Notes: generated by a model not told the origin, from the sequence alone. Positions 45,991 through 55,571 are shown, numbered from the stretch's first letter. The stretch is 64,000 bases of DNA from Mesorhizobium ventifaucium (GCF_935822925.1 NZ_CAKXZS010000012.1:186001-250000); one strand, 5' to 3'. Program-made: numbers and translations.

Positions 45991-46014
45991 AGCTGCCCAT
46001 CCGGGAGATCCGCC

Positions 46015-46956
46015 ATGCCTCTGAAAATCGCCGTCCAGATGGACCACATCTCCACCGTCTCGATTGCCGGCGACACGTCGTTTGCGCTGTCGCTGGAAGC
46101 GCAGCAACGCGGCCACCAGCTGTTCCACTATACGCCCGACCGGCTGTCGCTGCGCGACGGCAAGGTGTTTGCCAGCGTCGAGGAAATGCAGGTCCGTGAC
46201 GAGAAGGGCAATCACTATTCGCTCGGCGAGAAAGTCCGCACCGACCTGTCGGAGATGGACGTCGTCCTGCTCAGGCAGGATCCGCCGTTCGACATGAACT
46301 ACATCACCACGACGCACATACTCGAGCGCATCCACCCCAAGACGCTGGTGGTCAACGACCCGGCCTGGGTGCGCAACAGCCCGGAAAAAATCTTTGTCGC
46401 CGAGTTTCCCGACCTGATGCCGGAAACGCTGATCACCAAGGATAGCCAAGAGGTTGCCGCCTTCCGCAAGGAGTTCGGCGACATCATCGTCAAGCCGCTC
46501 TACGGCAATGGCGGCGCCGGCATCTTCCACCTGCACGAAGCCGATCGCAATCTTGCCTCGCTGCTCGAAATGTTCGGCCAGATGTTCCGCGAGCCCTACA
46601 TCGTCCAGCGCTATCTCAAGGAGGTGCGCGCCGGCGACAAGCGCATCATCCTGATCGACGGCGAGCCGGTCGGCGCCATCAACCGGGTGCCGGCCGAGCA
46701 TGATTCACGCTCCAACATGCATGTCGGCGGCCGCGCCGAAAAAACCGAATTGACGGAGCGCGAGCGCGAGATTTGCGCCCGTATCGGCCCGTCGCTGAAA
46801 GAGCGCGGTTTCATCCTCGTCGGCATCGACGTAATCGGCGACTACATGACCGAGATCAACGTGACGTCGCCGACCGGCGTGCGCGAGGTGCAGCGTTTTG
46901 GTGGCGCAGATATTGCGAGCCTGTTCTGGGATGCGGTCGAGGAGAAACGCAAGTAG
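46015..46956 (+). CDS. gshB: Glutathione synthetase
   Basis: 313 aa (EC 6.3.2.3), joins gamma-glutamylcysteine and glycine. It has the GshB N-terminal domain ([20 protein letters not shown], with [20 protein letters not shown]) and the ATP-grasp C-terminal part. The latter includes [39 protein letters not shown] and [20 protein letters not shown]. The start is fixed by the conserved N-terminus and GGGAGATCCGCC; upstream in-frame sequence does not belong. It is monocistronic, with 174 unremarkable bases to comM. Confidence 0.95.
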   Translation: MPLKIAVQMDHISTVSIAGDTSFALSLEAQQRGHQLFHYTPDRLSLRDGKVFASVEEMQVRDEKGNHYSLGEKVRTDLSEMDVVLLRQDPPFDMNYITTTHILERIHPKTLVVNDPAWVRNSPEKIFVAEFPDLMPETLITKDSQEVAAFRKEFGDIIVKPLYGNGGAGIFHLHEADRNLASLLEMFGQMFREPYIVQRYLKEVRAGDKRIILIDGEPVGAINRVPAEHDSRSNMHVGGRAEKTELTEREREICARIGPSLKERGFILVGIDVIGDYMTEINVTSPTGVREVQRFGGADIASLFWDAVEEKRK

Positions 46957-47130
46957 CGCCCATGCTTGGCGGAACAGCGGTTTTCCGACCAGTAGCCGAA
47001 CGCAACGCCATCAGATCAATTGTTCCCGTAATGTTCTTGCCTTCGCTCGAAATCTGTGGTTGTTTCCGGTGACGCCGTTCGCGGCATGATCGCATGGGCT
47101 TCGGGCGAGCCCATATCCGGGGGCAGAACA

Positions 47131-48663
47131 ATGGTTGCGCGGGTCCGCACGGTCGCTTTCCAGGGCATCGAGGCCGTGCCGGTCGACGTGCAGGTGATGA
47201 TCGCGCCCGGCAAGGTCAACATGCACATCGTCGGCCTCGGCGACAAGGCGGTCGCTGAAAGCCGCGAGCGGGTGCAGGCGGCGCTGCATGCGTCGGGCCT
47301 GTCGATGCCTTCGAAGAAGGTTACGGTCAATCTGGCGCCCGCCGACCTGCCCAAGGAAGGCAGCCACTACGATTTGCCGATCGCGCTTGGCCTGATGGCG
47401 GCGCTTGGCGCCATTCCAGGCGACATGCTGGCCGGCTATGTTGTGCTTGGCGAGCTGTCGCTCGACGGCACCATCGCCGCCGTGGCCGGCGCGCTGCCGG
47501 CGGCGATCGGCGCCAATGCCGAAGGCAAGGGGCTGATCTGCCCTTTCGCCTGCGGCCCGGAAGCGGCTTGGGCCGGCAAGGATTTCGACATTCTGGCACC
47601 GCGCAGCCTGATCGCCATCGCCAATCATTTTCGCGGCACGCAGGTCCTGTCGCGGCCGGAAGCCGGCATCCATGTCTCGGCGCGCGACATGCCTGATCTC
47701 GCCGACATCAAGGGCCAGGAGACCGCGAAGCGGGCACTCGAAGTGGCGGCGGCCGGCGGCCACAATCTGCTGATGGTCGGACCGCCGGGATCGGGAAAAT
47801 CGATGCTGGCGCAGCGGCTGCCATCGATCCTGCCGCCGCTGGCGCCCAGGGAATTGCTCGAAGTCTCGATGATCGCCTCGGTAGCCGGCGAGCTCGGCGA
47901 AGGCAAGCTGACCGACCGGCGGCCGTTCCGCGCGCCGCACCATTCGGCCTCGATGGCGGCAATGGTCGGCGGCGGCCTGCGCGTGCGGCCGGGCGAGGCG
48001 TCCCTTGCCCATCACGGCGTGCTGTTCCTCGACGAGTTTCCCGAATTCTCGCCGCAGGCGCTCGATGCGCTGCGTCAGCCGCTGGAGACCGGCGACTGCA
48101 TGATCGCCCGCGCCAATCATCGCGTCACCTATCCGGCGCGCATCCAGCTGGTCGCGGCGATGAACCCGTGCCGCTGCGGCATGGCTGGCGAGCCGGGCTA
48201 TCGCTGCCTGCGCGGCGACCGCTGCCGCACCGACTACCAGGCGCGCATATCAGGCCCGCTGCTCGACCGCATCGATCTCCGGATCGAGGTGCCGGCGGTC
48301 TCGGCCAGCGATCTGATCCGGCCGGACCGGGCGGAGAAAAGTGCCGATGTGGCGCTGCGCGTCGCACGCGCCCGGACGATCCAGCGCGAGCGTTTCGAAC
48401 GGCTCGGCGCGACGTCGGCCACCACCAATGCGCATTGCTCGCCCTCGGTCATCGAGGAGATCGCGATGCCGGATGCGTCGGGGCTGTCGCTGCTCAGGGA
48501 TGCGAGCGAAAAGCTCGGCTTTTCGGCGCGGGCCTATCATCGAGTGCTGAAGGTGGCGCGGACGCTGGCCGATCTCGAGGCCAGCGAGACGGTCGGCCGC
48601 ATCCATCTGGCCGAGGCGATTTCCTACCGCATGAGCTCGGAGCGGATGGCGCAGGCGGCGTGA
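47131..48663 (+). CDS. comM: YifB/ComM family Mg-chelatase-like AAA ATPase
   Basis: 510 aa. The N-terminal Lon-protease-like domain (about 20-140) is followed by an AAA+ Mg-chelatase core. Walker A is LLMVGPPGSGKSMLAQRLP (about residues 212-230) and Walker B is GVLFLDEFPEFSPQALDALR. The Cys-rich NPCRCGMAGEPGYRCLRGDR lies near 345, and the C-terminal ComM domain comes last. ComM is a hexameric helicase that promotes branch migration in natural transformation (family knowledge). GGGGGCAGAACA precedes the ATG. A diverged internal fragment of this gene lies just downstream at about 48918-49015. Confidence 0.93.
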   Translation: MVARVRTVAFQGIEAVPVDVQVMIAPGKVNMHIVGLGDKAVAESRERVQAALHASGLSMPSKKVTVNLAPADLPKEGSHYDLPIALGLMAALGAIPGDMLAGYVVLGELSLDGTIAAVAGALPAAIGANAEGKGLICPFACGPEAAWAGKDFDILAPRSLIAIANHFRGTQVLSRPEAGIHVSARDMPDLADIKGQETAKRALEVAAAGGHNLLMVGPPGSGKSMLAQRLPSILPPLAPRELLEVSMIASVAGELGEGKLTDRRPFRAPHHSASMAAMVGGGLRVRPGEASLAHHGVLFLDEFPEFSPQALDALRQPLETGDCMIARANHRVTYPARIQLVAAMNPCRCGMAGEPGYRCLRGDRCRTDYQARISGPLLDRIDLRIEVPAVSASDLIRPDRAEKSADVALRVARARTIQRERFERLGATSATTNAHCSPSVIEEIAMPDASGLSLLRDASEKLGFSARAYHRVLKVARTLADLEASETVGRIHLAEAISYRMSSERMAQAA

Positions 48664-48729
48664 CGTCCCCCTCCCCCTTGAGGGGAGGGGCGCGGGCGCT
48701 ACTATCCGTTCGGATTGACCGTCGACGTG

Positions 48730-48864
48730 CTACCCTGCCCGCTCGCGCGCCTTCAGCTGCAGCTGGCGCGCATGCAGGACCGGCTCGGTGTAGCCATTAG
48801 GCTGGACGCGGCCCTTGAAGACGAGGTCGCAGGCGGCGAGGAAGGCGATGGAATCGTCGAAGCC
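48730..48864 (-). pseudogene. Diverged duplicate of the glcB 3' end (fragment)
   Basis: On the minus strand this segment encodes about 43 residues with stop TAG, for example [20 protein letters not shown] and [20 protein letters not shown]. They match the true malate synthase C-terminus at 49719, with only a few replacements (ARQLQ against ARRLE; final Gly against Arg). Many third-position bases differ, so it is a diverged allele and not a recent tandem copy. There is no start, and the rest of the gene is absent. Confidence 0.85.
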
Positions 48865-48869
48865 AAGCC

Positions 48870-48899
48870 CCTATCGCCGCCCTCGCCAGCGGCGATAGG
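48870..48899. repeat. Perfect 11-bp hairpin between gene remnants
   Basis: CCTATCGCCGC and GCGGCGATAGG pair perfectly around an eight-base loop, immediately after the glcB fragment. A second hairpin, CCTGCGGGCC / GGCCCGCAGG, lies at 48931-48956 within the comM remnant. Both may mark the ends of a mobile or recombination unit, or act as terminators; no T run follows. Confidence 0.6.
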
Positions 48900-48917
48900 C
48901 GTCAACCGGAAACAAGA

Positions 48918-49015
48918 AATCTGCCCCTCGCCTGCGGGCCGGGAGCGGCCCGCAGGAACTCGACAGTCTGACGCTACGCAGCCTGATCGCTATCGCCAGT
49001 CATTTCGGCGGCAGC
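48918..49015 (+). pseudogene. Diverged internal fragment of comM
   Basis: This stretch aligns by eye with comM positions about 47535-47640. It shares CGCAGCCTGATCGC followed by ATCGCCAxTCATTT, and it encodes LRSLIAIASHFGG where ComM has PRSLIAIANHFRG. There are small length differences and a GC-rich hairpin in the middle. It is not part of a gene, and its end meets the stop codon of the secreted protein gene on the other strand. Confidence 0.75.
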
Positions 49016-49557
49016 TACTTAACCGGGATCATGAGATGTGCGTAGGGAGTGCCCGCCCACATCACATATGGTCTGGACGTGTCAGGCTTGGGGTCCGCCG
49101 GATAGCCCTGCATCATGTCCATTGCATTGACGACCATCACGTGCGGGCCGGTCTCTATCCAATTGTTGCCTTCCTCGGGCTTCGTCGCAAAAGGATCGGT
49201 GTTGCTGCCGTCGCTGCCGCCGGCCAGCATATACATGAAGCCGACCTTGCCCTTGGGCGGTTCCTTCTTTTCCATCCACGCCATTGCCCATTCCATCGAG
49301 TTGGCATCGCCACACATTGGATCCGGGCCAGGCGTGGCCGGGTGGTCCGGCATGCACCAGAAGCCGTTTGTACCCTCGCGCAGCGTGCGCATTGCGCCCT
49401 TGTCATCCATGGCGTGGATCGCAGCGCCGCTTGCCACAGCGGGGGGTGCGGCGGACTCAGCGCTCTTGATCATCGCAGCGTCATCGGCGGCTGCGCCTTG
49501 AATCGCAAACAAACTGGCCGCCGCCAAAGGGGCAGCGACCGTCAGAAGCCGTTTCAT
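49015..49557 (-). CDS. Met-rich secreted protein of unknown function
   Basis: 180 aa. A Sec signal peptide (MKRLLTVAAPLAAASLFAIQ, cleavage after AAA or GAAA) precedes a mature region with about 16 methionines and two cysteines. It contains TNGFWCMPDHPATPGPDPMC, EWAMAWMEKKEPPKGKVGFM and YVMWAGTPYAHLMIPVK. No family was recognised. Related secreted proteins of unknown function may exist, but a search is required. The start follows CCGGAGAACGGCC. It lies inside the duplicated comM-glcB scar, so it probably arrived with a recombination event. Confidence 0.78.
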   Translation of the reverse strand: MKRLLTVAAPLAAASLFAIQGAAADDAAMIKSAESAAPPAVASGAAIHAMDDKGAMRTLREGTNGFWCMPDHPATPGPDPMCGDANSMEWAMAWMEKKEPPKGKVGFMYMLAGGSDGSNTDPFATKPEEGNNWIETGPHVMVVNAMDMMQGYPADPKPDTSRPYVMWAGTPYAHLMIPVK

Positions 49558-49718
49558 GGCCGTTCTCCGGTTTTTGAGTTGGTCTTGTGCATGATGTGGA
49601 CGCACGGCCTCCCAGAGCCGTTTGTCGGTGATCAAAATCTAGCAGATGGCATGCATCGGGACAACGACGTTTTAGCGATGGCTAATCTCTGTCGGGTGAT
49701 GCTAAAATTCTGCGCGCG

Positions 49719-51893
49719 CTATCGAGCTCTTTCCCTCGCCTTCAGCTCCAGCCGCCGCGCGTGCAGCACCGGCTCAGTGTAGCCGTTGGGCTGAACCCGG
49801 CCCTTGAATACGAGGTCGCAGGCGGCGAGGAAGGCGATCGACTTGTCGAAGTCAGGGGCCATCGGCCGGTAGAGCGGATCGCCTGCGTTCTGGCGGTCGA
49901 CGACGCCGGCCATGCGCTTCATCGTCTCCATCACCTGGTCTGAGGTGCACACGCCGTGATGCAGCCAGTTGGCGATGTGCTGCGAGGAGATGCGCAGCGT
50001 CGCGCGGTCCTCCATCAGGCCAACGTCATTGATGTCAGGCACTTTCGAGCAGCCGACGCCCTGGTCGATCCAACGGACGACATAGCCCAGAATCCCTTGC
50101 GCGTTGTTGTCGAGCTCGTTCTGGACCTCCTCCGGCGACCAGTTCGGCCGCACCGCTACCGGCACCGACAAGATGTCGTCGAGCTTTGCCTTGGGGCGGC
50201 TCTTCAGCGCTGCCTGCACAGCGTGGACGTCGACCTTGTGGTAATGGGTGGCGTGCAGCGTAGCCGCTGTCGGCGACGGCACCCAGGCGGTGTTGGCGCC
50301 GGCCCTGGGATGGGCGATCTTCTCCGCCAGCATCGCCGCCATCAGATCGGGCATGGCCCACATGCCCTTGCCGATCTGGGCGCGGCCGGCCAGCCCGCAT
50401 TCCAGCCCGGTGTCGACGTTCCAGGCTTCGTAGGCGGCAATCCAGGCGGCCTGCTTCATGTCGCCCTTGCGGATCATCGGGCCGGCTTCCATCGAGGTGT
50501 GGATCTCGTCGCCGGTGCGGTCGAGGAAACCGGTGTTGATGAAGACGACGCGATCTTTGGCGGCGCGGATCGCCTCCTTGAGATTGACGGTGGTGCGCCG
50601 TTCCTCGTCCATGATGCCCATCTTGATGGTATTTTCGGCCATGCCGAGCAGCGCTTCGACGCGGCCAAAAATCTCGACGGCGAAGGCGACTTCCTCCGGC
50701 CCGTGCATCTTGGGTTTTACGACGTACATCGAGCCCGTGCGGGAATTGGCGCGTCGTCCATTCGCTCCGACATCGTGCAGCGCGATCAGCGCCGTCATCG
50801 CCGCATCCATGATGCCTTCCGGCACTTCGTTGCCGTCGCGGTCTGATATCGCGGGATTGGTCATGAGGTGGCCGACGTTGCGGATCAGCATCAGCGAGCG
50901 GCCGGGCAGGGTGAGCGCGCCGCCATCAGGCGCGGTGTACGACCGGTCGGGATTGAGTTTTCGCGTAAACGTCCTGCCGGCCTTGGTGATCTCCTCGGCA
51001 AGGTCGCCCTTCATCAGGCCGAGCCAGTTGCGGTAGACAAAGACCTTGTCCTGCGCATCGACCGCGGCGACCGAATCCTCGCAGTCCTGGATGGTGGTCA
51101 AAGCCGATTCCAGCACGACGTCGGCAATGCCGGCCGGATCGGTCTTGCCGATCTGGTTGCTACGGTCGATCACAATCTCGATATGCAGCCCATTCCTGGT
51201 GAGCAGGACGGCTTCGGGATTCTCGGCGTCGCCGCGATAGCCGGCAAACTGTTTGGGGTCGGCGAGCGTTGTGGCGCCGGCGCCCTCCCCCAGCCGCAGC
51301 ATGCCGTTGGCAACCGAAAGCCCGTTCACCCCAGCCCATTTGCCGGTCGTCAGCGGCACCGATTCGTCGAGAAAACCCTTCGCCCAGGCAATGACCTTGG
51401 CGCCGCGCGCGGGATTGAATTTCCCGCCCTTCTCGGCGCCGTCGGTCTCGGGAATGGCGTCGGTGCCGTAGAGCGCATCGTAGAGCGAGCCCCAGCGCGC
51501 ATTGGCGGCGTTCAGCGCGTAACGCGCATTCATCACCGGCACCACCAATTGCGGCCCGGCAACCACCGAAATCTCCGGGTCGACATTTTCGGTCGCGACT
51601 GAGAAGGCCGGCCCTTCCGGCACGAGATAGCCGATCTCCCTGAGAAACGCCTTGTAGGCTTCCATATCGCCAGGCGCGCCATTGTCGCGATACCAGCGGT
51701 CGATCTGGTCCTGCAGCGCGTCGCGCTTTTCGAGCAGCGCCCGGTTCTTCGGCGAAAGATCGTGCACGATGGCCGCAAAGCCGGTCCAGAAGGCGTCGGC
51801 TGCAATGCCGGTGCCCCGCAGCGCCTCGTTCACGACGAAATCATAAAGCTCGCGGGCAATCCGCAATCCGGCGATTTCGACGCGATCGGTCAT
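49719..51893 (-). CDS. glcB: Malate synthase G
   Basis: 724 aa (EC 2.3.3.9), glyoxylate plus acetyl-CoA to malate; the length is that of the monomeric G form. Recognisable parts are the N-terminal [20 protein letters not shown], the active-site segments [20 protein letters not shown] and [20 protein letters not shown], and [20 protein letters not shown]. The C-terminal [20 protein letters not shown] also occurs in the nearby fragment at 48730. Monocistronic. The 161 bases after it (to 49557) hold nothing clear. Confidence 0.96.
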   Translation of the reverse strand: MTDRVEIAGLRIARELYDFVVNEALRGTGIAADAFWTGFAAIVHDLSPKNRALLEKRDALQDQIDRWYRDNGAPGDMEAYKAFLREIGYLVPEGPAFSVATENVDPEISVVAGPQLVVPVMNARYALNAANARWGSLYDALYGTDAIPETDGAEKGGKFNPARGAKVIAWAKGFLDESVPLTTGKWAGVNGLSVANGMLRLGEGAGATTLADPKQFAGYRGDAENPEAVLLTRNGLHIEIVIDRSNQIGKTDPAGIADVVLESALTTIQDCEDSVAAVDAQDKVFVYRNWLGLMKGDLAEEITKAGRTFTRKLNPDRSYTAPDGGALTLPGRSLMLIRNVGHLMTNPAISDRDGNEVPEGIMDAAMTALIALHDVGANGRRANSRTGSMYVVKPKMHGPEEVAFAVEIFGRVEALLGMAENTIKMGIMDEERRTTVNLKEAIRAAKDRVVFINTGFLDRTGDEIHTSMEAGPMIRKGDMKQAAWIAAYEAWNVDTGLECGLAGRAQIGKGMWAMPDLMAAMLAEKIAHPRAGANTAWVPSPTAATLHATHYHKVDVHAVQAALKSRPKAKLDDILSVPVAVRPNWSPEEVQNELDNNAQGILGYVVRWIDQGVGCSKVPDINDVGLMEDRATLRISSQHIANWLHHGVCTSDQVMETMKRMAGVVDRQNAGDPLYRPMAPDFDKSIAFLAACDLVFKGRVQPNGYTEPVLHARRLELKARERAR

Positions 51894-52040
51894 CGGGGCT
51901 TCTCCAGACGAAAGGCTTTGGCCGGGCCTTTGACATGTCAGGGTGGCAGGGTCAATTCAGCTTAGGGTGAAGGGGAGGATTTAGACCGCAGCGTGGCACC
52001 GGCAAGTGGTTTCGCCTGAGCATCCCTTCGCTTCGTCATC

Positions 52041-52146
52041 CTAGAGCGGTTCATCGTTTCACGGAAACGCCGAACCGCTCTATCTCTTTGTTTTTGCGCA
52101 ATTCCGGACGGAAAACCGTTTCACACTTTTCCTGGAATTGCTCTAG
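52041..52146. repeat. Dispersed repeat, family 3 (copy 2)
   Basis: CTAGAGCGGTTCATCG ... GCCGAACCGCTCTATC ... TTTTCCTGGAATTGCTCTAG, the same layout as the copy at 26022. It is the first of three repeats that fill the 516-base gap before the orphan hydantoinase A gene. Confidence 0.85.
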
Positions 52147-52232
52147 GGCGGAGCAGGAGCGAAGCGACGTCGCGAAGACCCTAGGATCCATGCCGCGACT
52201 TCGGTGTACACGAAGGCATGCCAGAATCGAGT
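52142..52232. repeat. Dispersed repeat, family 5 (inverted partial copy)
   Basis: Contains GCGAAGACCCTAGGATCCAT, the reverse complement of the ATGGATCCTAGGGTC core seen at 9375. It directly abuts the family 3 copy and faces the family 5 copy at 52317 in opposite orientation. Confidence 0.6.
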
Positions 52233-52316
52233 GCCCTTCGTCCCGGCGGTCAGTGTGGGGAAGGCGTGCTGAAGAAGAGTTTGACGCCTGTGTGAATACG
52301 AACGCTATTCTGAACC

Positions 52317-52406
52317 GCAGGATTCTTCGGCTAAGGTAACGGCATGGATCCTACGGTCTGCGCTCCGCTTCGCGTTCGCTTCGCCCTGGGATGACGAAGG
52401 CGCGGG
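52317..52406. repeat. Dispersed repeat, family 5 (copy 2)
   Basis: GCAGGATTCTTCGGCTAAGG, CATGGATCCTACGGTCTGCG and CGCCCTGGGATGACGAAGGC. It ends four bases before the stop of the hydantoinase A-like gene and probably forms its terminator. Confidence 0.75.
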
Positions 52407-52409
52407 TGC

Positions 52410-54431
52410 TCACACCGCAATCCTTGGCCTTCCCGACGCCACCGCCACGACATGCGCCTCGATGAACATGCGCTGGCCTTCGACGGTCGAGACGCGGAAC
52501 TCGCTGGCGACCTCGATCTGGGCGCTGTCGGTGCCGGCTTCCTTCGCCCGCCCGGCGGCCAGCGCTCGCACGTCGGCCTCGGCCGCCGCGATCGCCGCAG
52601 CCTCGTCTTTGAAATCGCGCACGGTTTCGCCTGAGGCGACGCGAAACAGCCCTTCATTAGGCTGGCTGACGCGCGCCTCCGCCGAGACGCGGACCTGGCC
52701 GACGACGGCGCCGAGCGCGTTGGCGGCGTCGGTATCCTCCGGCACGACGCAGTCATTGCCGACCAGTTCGGCGAGGCCGGCATAATGCAGCGGCGCCGAG
52801 GCGCCGAGGCCGATGACCGGACGGTCGAGCGCCACGCTGAGCCGGGCGATGCCTGGATGGGAATCGACGGCGCGCTGCACCAGCGCGTGCGCCACGGTCG
52901 CGGCGCCGTCCAGCCCGTCCTCGGCAAAGGCGGTTTCGAGGATGTATTCCGCCGACCAGCGCGTCAGCGTCAGCAGCACCCGCTCCGAGATCGCCTCCGG
53001 CGTCGCGGCGATGAACTGGCCGCGGCCGTCGCGCTTGCGGGTGAACAGTTCGGCGCCGAGCCTCGCGGTGGCGGCATCCCAGTTGGCCTGCTTGCCCAGC
53101 ACATGTGCGGCATCCGAGGGAGTGAACCCCGAGATATGCACGAGGCCGCGCGACACCAGCCGGTTCAAGGTGGCGTTCTGGGCGTTCGAGGTGAGCAGCC
53201 TGTCGAGGGCGAGCGGCACGCTGCCAATCGCCTCGTAGAGCCTGGCTTCCGGAGCGGTGAGGCCGGCGGCGAGCCGCTCCGGCACGCCGGTGCGCACGGC
53301 GAAGCGGCCATCCATGCGGCCGGGGTTCGGCGCGCGCAGCTGGCGCTCCAGTTCTGAAGTGACCGCCTCGCCATGCACCATGCCGGCCAGCGCCAGCGGC
53401 ACCAGGCGGCGCGGCCCGAGCAGGATTCTTGGGTTGAGCGCGCCGTCCTCCAGCGTCACTTCGGAATCCCCGCCGAGCCCAAAGGTGCGCATGGCCACCG
53501 CCTCGACCATGGTGCGGAAGCCGCCGACGGTGGCGCCTTCCGGATCCAGCCTGGGACGGCCCTGGTCGAGCACGGCGACATCAGTGGTTGTGCCGCCGAT
53601 GTCGGAGACGACAGCATTATCGAGGCCGGTCATATGGCGGGCGCCGACCAGGCTGGCGGCCGGGCCGGAAAGAATCGTCTCGATCGGCCGCTGGCGGGCA
53701 AAGGCCGCCGAAACCAGGGCGCCGTCGCCGCGCACCACCATCAGCGGTGCGGCGATGCCGCGCGCGGCGAGAAAACCCTCGGTCGCCGCGACCAGCCGGT
53801 CGATCATCGAGATCAGCCTGGCGTTGAGCAGCGTCGTCAGCGCCCGGCGCGGACCGCCGAGCTTGGCCGACAGCTCGTGGCTGGCGGTGACCGGCAGGCC
53901 GGTCTTTTCGCGGATGAGGTCGCGGGCGGCGAGCTCATGCGCCGGGTTGCGGGTAGCGAAGTAGGCGCAGACGGCAAAGCCGGATACCGAGGCGCCGAGG
54001 TCCGGCAGCGCGGCCTCCAGCCCGGACAGGTCGAGCTTTGCCGCATTGCCGTGGACGTCATGGCCGCCGGGGCAGAACACCACCGGATCGGTGCCAAGTG
54101 CCGCCTTCAGCCCGTCGCGGGCGAGGTCGCCTTCGGAAAAGCCGATCATCACCAGCGCCACGCGGCCGCCCTGGCCCTCGACCAGCGCGTTGGTGGCCAG
54201 CGTCGTCGACATCGACACCAGTTTTATGGCGGCCGGGTCGGTGGCGGCTTTTTGCAACACCGCATCGACCGCGCCCGATATGCCGACCGCCAGATCATGG
54301 CGCGTGGTCAGCGCCTTGGCTTTGGCCAGCACTTTTCCGCTTGGTCCGCCGACTTCCGACCACAGCACGGCGTCGGTGTAGGTGCCGCCGGTGTCGATGC
54401 CGAGGAACAGGGGCGAGGGTTTGGTGGTCAT
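52410..54431 (-). CDS. Hydantoinase/oxoprolinase A-like protein (orphan)
   Basis: 673 aa HyuA family. The N-terminal nucleotide motif is LFLGIDTGGTYTDAVLWSE, the second phosphate motif is VVSDIGGTTTDVAVLDQGRP, and the C-terminal part has PVIGLGASAPLHYAGLAEL. Unlike hyuA at 5987 it has no hyuB partner on either side, and the C-terminal third is more divergent, so its substrate is uncertain. The start is MTTKPSPLFLG. The gene is followed by repeats and preceded by the frameshifted CDGSH gene after 32 bases. Confidence 0.87.
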   Translation of the reverse strand: MTTKPSPLFLGIDTGGTYTDAVLWSEVGGPSGKVLAKAKALTTRHDLAVGISGAVDAVLQKAATDPAAIKLVSMSTTLATNALVEGQGGRVALVMIGFSEGDLARDGLKAALGTDPVVFCPGGHDVHGNAAKLDLSGLEAALPDLGASVSGFAVCAYFATRNPAHELAARDLIREKTGLPVTASHELSAKLGGPRRALTTLLNARLISMIDRLVAATEGFLAARGIAAPLMVVRGDGALVSAAFARQRPIETILSGPAASLVGARHMTGLDNAVVSDIGGTTTDVAVLDQGRPRLDPEGATVGGFRTMVEAVAMRTFGLGGDSEVTLEDGALNPRILLGPRRLVPLALAGMVHGEAVTSELERQLRAPNPGRMDGRFAVRTGVPERLAAGLTAPEARLYEAIGSVPLALDRLLTSNAQNATLNRLVSRGLVHISGFTPSDAAHVLGKQANWDAATARLGAELFTRKRDGRGQFIAATPEAISERVLLTLTRWSAEYILETAFAEDGLDGAATVAHALVQRAVDSHPGIARLSVALDRPVIGLGASAPLHYAGLAELVGNDCVVPEDTDAANALGAVVGQVRVSAEARVSQPNEGLFRVASGETVRDFKDEAAAIAAAEADVRALAAGRAKEAGTDSAQIEVASEFRVSTVEGQRMFIEAHVVAVASGRPRIAV

Positions 54432-54463
54432 TCTGGCGGGTCCGGAGTTTTGCTTCCCCGCCC

Positions 54464-55217
54464 TTAGCCGATACGGGCCGGCCGATAAAGCCACGAGCGC
54501 TGGGCCACGATGAAGTTCGATCTCTCCCCTTGTGGGGGGAGGTTGGCAGCTTTGGCAGCAGCGCCAGACTGCCCTACAAACCCCACCTTCTTATGCGTCC
54601 CATCACAAAACGGCTTGTTGGCGGAATGGCCGCAGCGGCAGAGGAAGGTGCGTTGCGTGCGGTCGACCGTGTGGCCGGTGCCGGTGACGATTTCGAGATT
54701 GCCCTCGAGCTTGAGCTGGCCGTTCTTCGTCGGCGTCACGGTGAGCGGGCCATTCCTCGCGTCCAGCGCCGGCGTGTCCTTCAGCGCCGGCTCGCCGGTG
54801 GCGGCAAAACCTGATTTGTTGTGGCTGCCGTCGCAGAACGGCTTGTTTTCCGAAGCACCGCAGCGGCAGAGCGTGGCGCGAAAAGACGTCTCATCGCCAA
54901 GCACGATTTCGGCATGCAGCGCCAGCGAACCGTTTTCGCGGATGCGCACGGTGTTGACCACCGGCGGCTGTTCCTGCGGTCCGGCATCCTTTCTGATGTA
55001 GGTGATGGCGCCCGACGGACAGCTTTCGGCGATCGCCACGATCAACGCTGGCCGCCTCGGGATGGATCCACTGGCCCTTCGGATTGGGCACGAAGACACG
55101 CGGATCGCCAAGCACGCAGTTGCGCGAATGGATGCAGCGTTTTCCTGAAAAGCCGACATCGATCTTTTCGCCCTTCGACCATGCCTGCCATGGGTGCGCT
55201 CCTTGCTGATGCCTCAC
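54464..55217 (-). pseudogene. Divergent ferredoxin (Fer4_19) plus two CDGSH iron-sulfur domains, frameshifted
   Basis: The N-terminal part in one frame, KGEKIDVGFSGKRCIHSRNC with VFVPNPKGQWIHPEA, is a Fer4_19 domain. It continues in another frame as IAESCPSGAITYIRK. Two CDGSH motifs follow: RCGASENKPFCDGSH and RCGHSANKPFCDGTH, each a potential 2Fe-2S site. The frame change lies near 55045-55055 and looks like one extra base. The C-terminal tail runs across a family 2 repeat (NLPPQGERSNF). Such proteins are redox proteins of unclear role. Either the gene is broken or the base is a sequencing error. Confidence 0.75.
54519..54550. repeat. Half copy of palindromic repeat family 2
   Basis: GATCTCTCCCCTTGTGGGGG followed by GAGGTTGGCAG, similar to one arm of the units at 9182 and 10767. 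It lies inside the 3' end of the CDGSH reading frame. Confidence 0.6.
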
Positions 55218-55288
55218 GCTATGGCGATGGCCCAGGACGGCGTCAAGCCACTAGGCGCCTTACCTTCTCCCCCAGGTAGGGTGCCCCG

Positions 55289-55520
55289 CTACGGAACCAG
55301 ATCGATTTCCTCGGTCTCCCCGTCGTTGAGATAATAGTCCTGATCGTCGCCCGGCCAGACATAGTCGCGGTCCTGGCTGTAGAGCTCGACGCGCATGGCG
55401 TTGGGATGGCTGTTCTTGATCTCGAAAGTGACGTCGCCGGCATGCGCCGCCGGGCGCAAACAATGCGGCAAGACAGAGCGCGGGGCCGATGCGTTGGGAA
55501 GCGCCAATGGACACTTTCAT
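55289..55520 (-). pseudogene. Small secreted protein, apparent single-base frameshift in signal peptide
   Basis: MKVSIGASQRIGPALCLAAL begins a signal peptide. In the next frame, AAHAGDVTFEIKNSHPNAMR and DYYLNDGETEEIDLVP form a short mature domain of about 50 residues. Removing one G from the GGG at 55452-55454 joins the two and restores a perfect AHA cleavage site. No family was recognised; the mature part resembles small beta-rich periplasmic proteins. Confidence 0.6.
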
Positions 55521-55571
55521 AACCGTTTGGCGATTACGACTCACGAAGAAGTCCAGCTGTCACCTGTTCTG

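Noticed and set aside
47011..48120. Minus-strand frame of about 369 codons opposite comM
   Set aside because: Arg/Gly/His-rich composition with no motifs, entirely explained by the GC-rich third positions of comM.
48715..49782. Plus-strand 355-codon frame across the comM-glcB gap
   Set aside because: It runs antisense through the glcB fragment, the secreted-protein gene and the true glcB end; no conserved domain and low-complexity composition.
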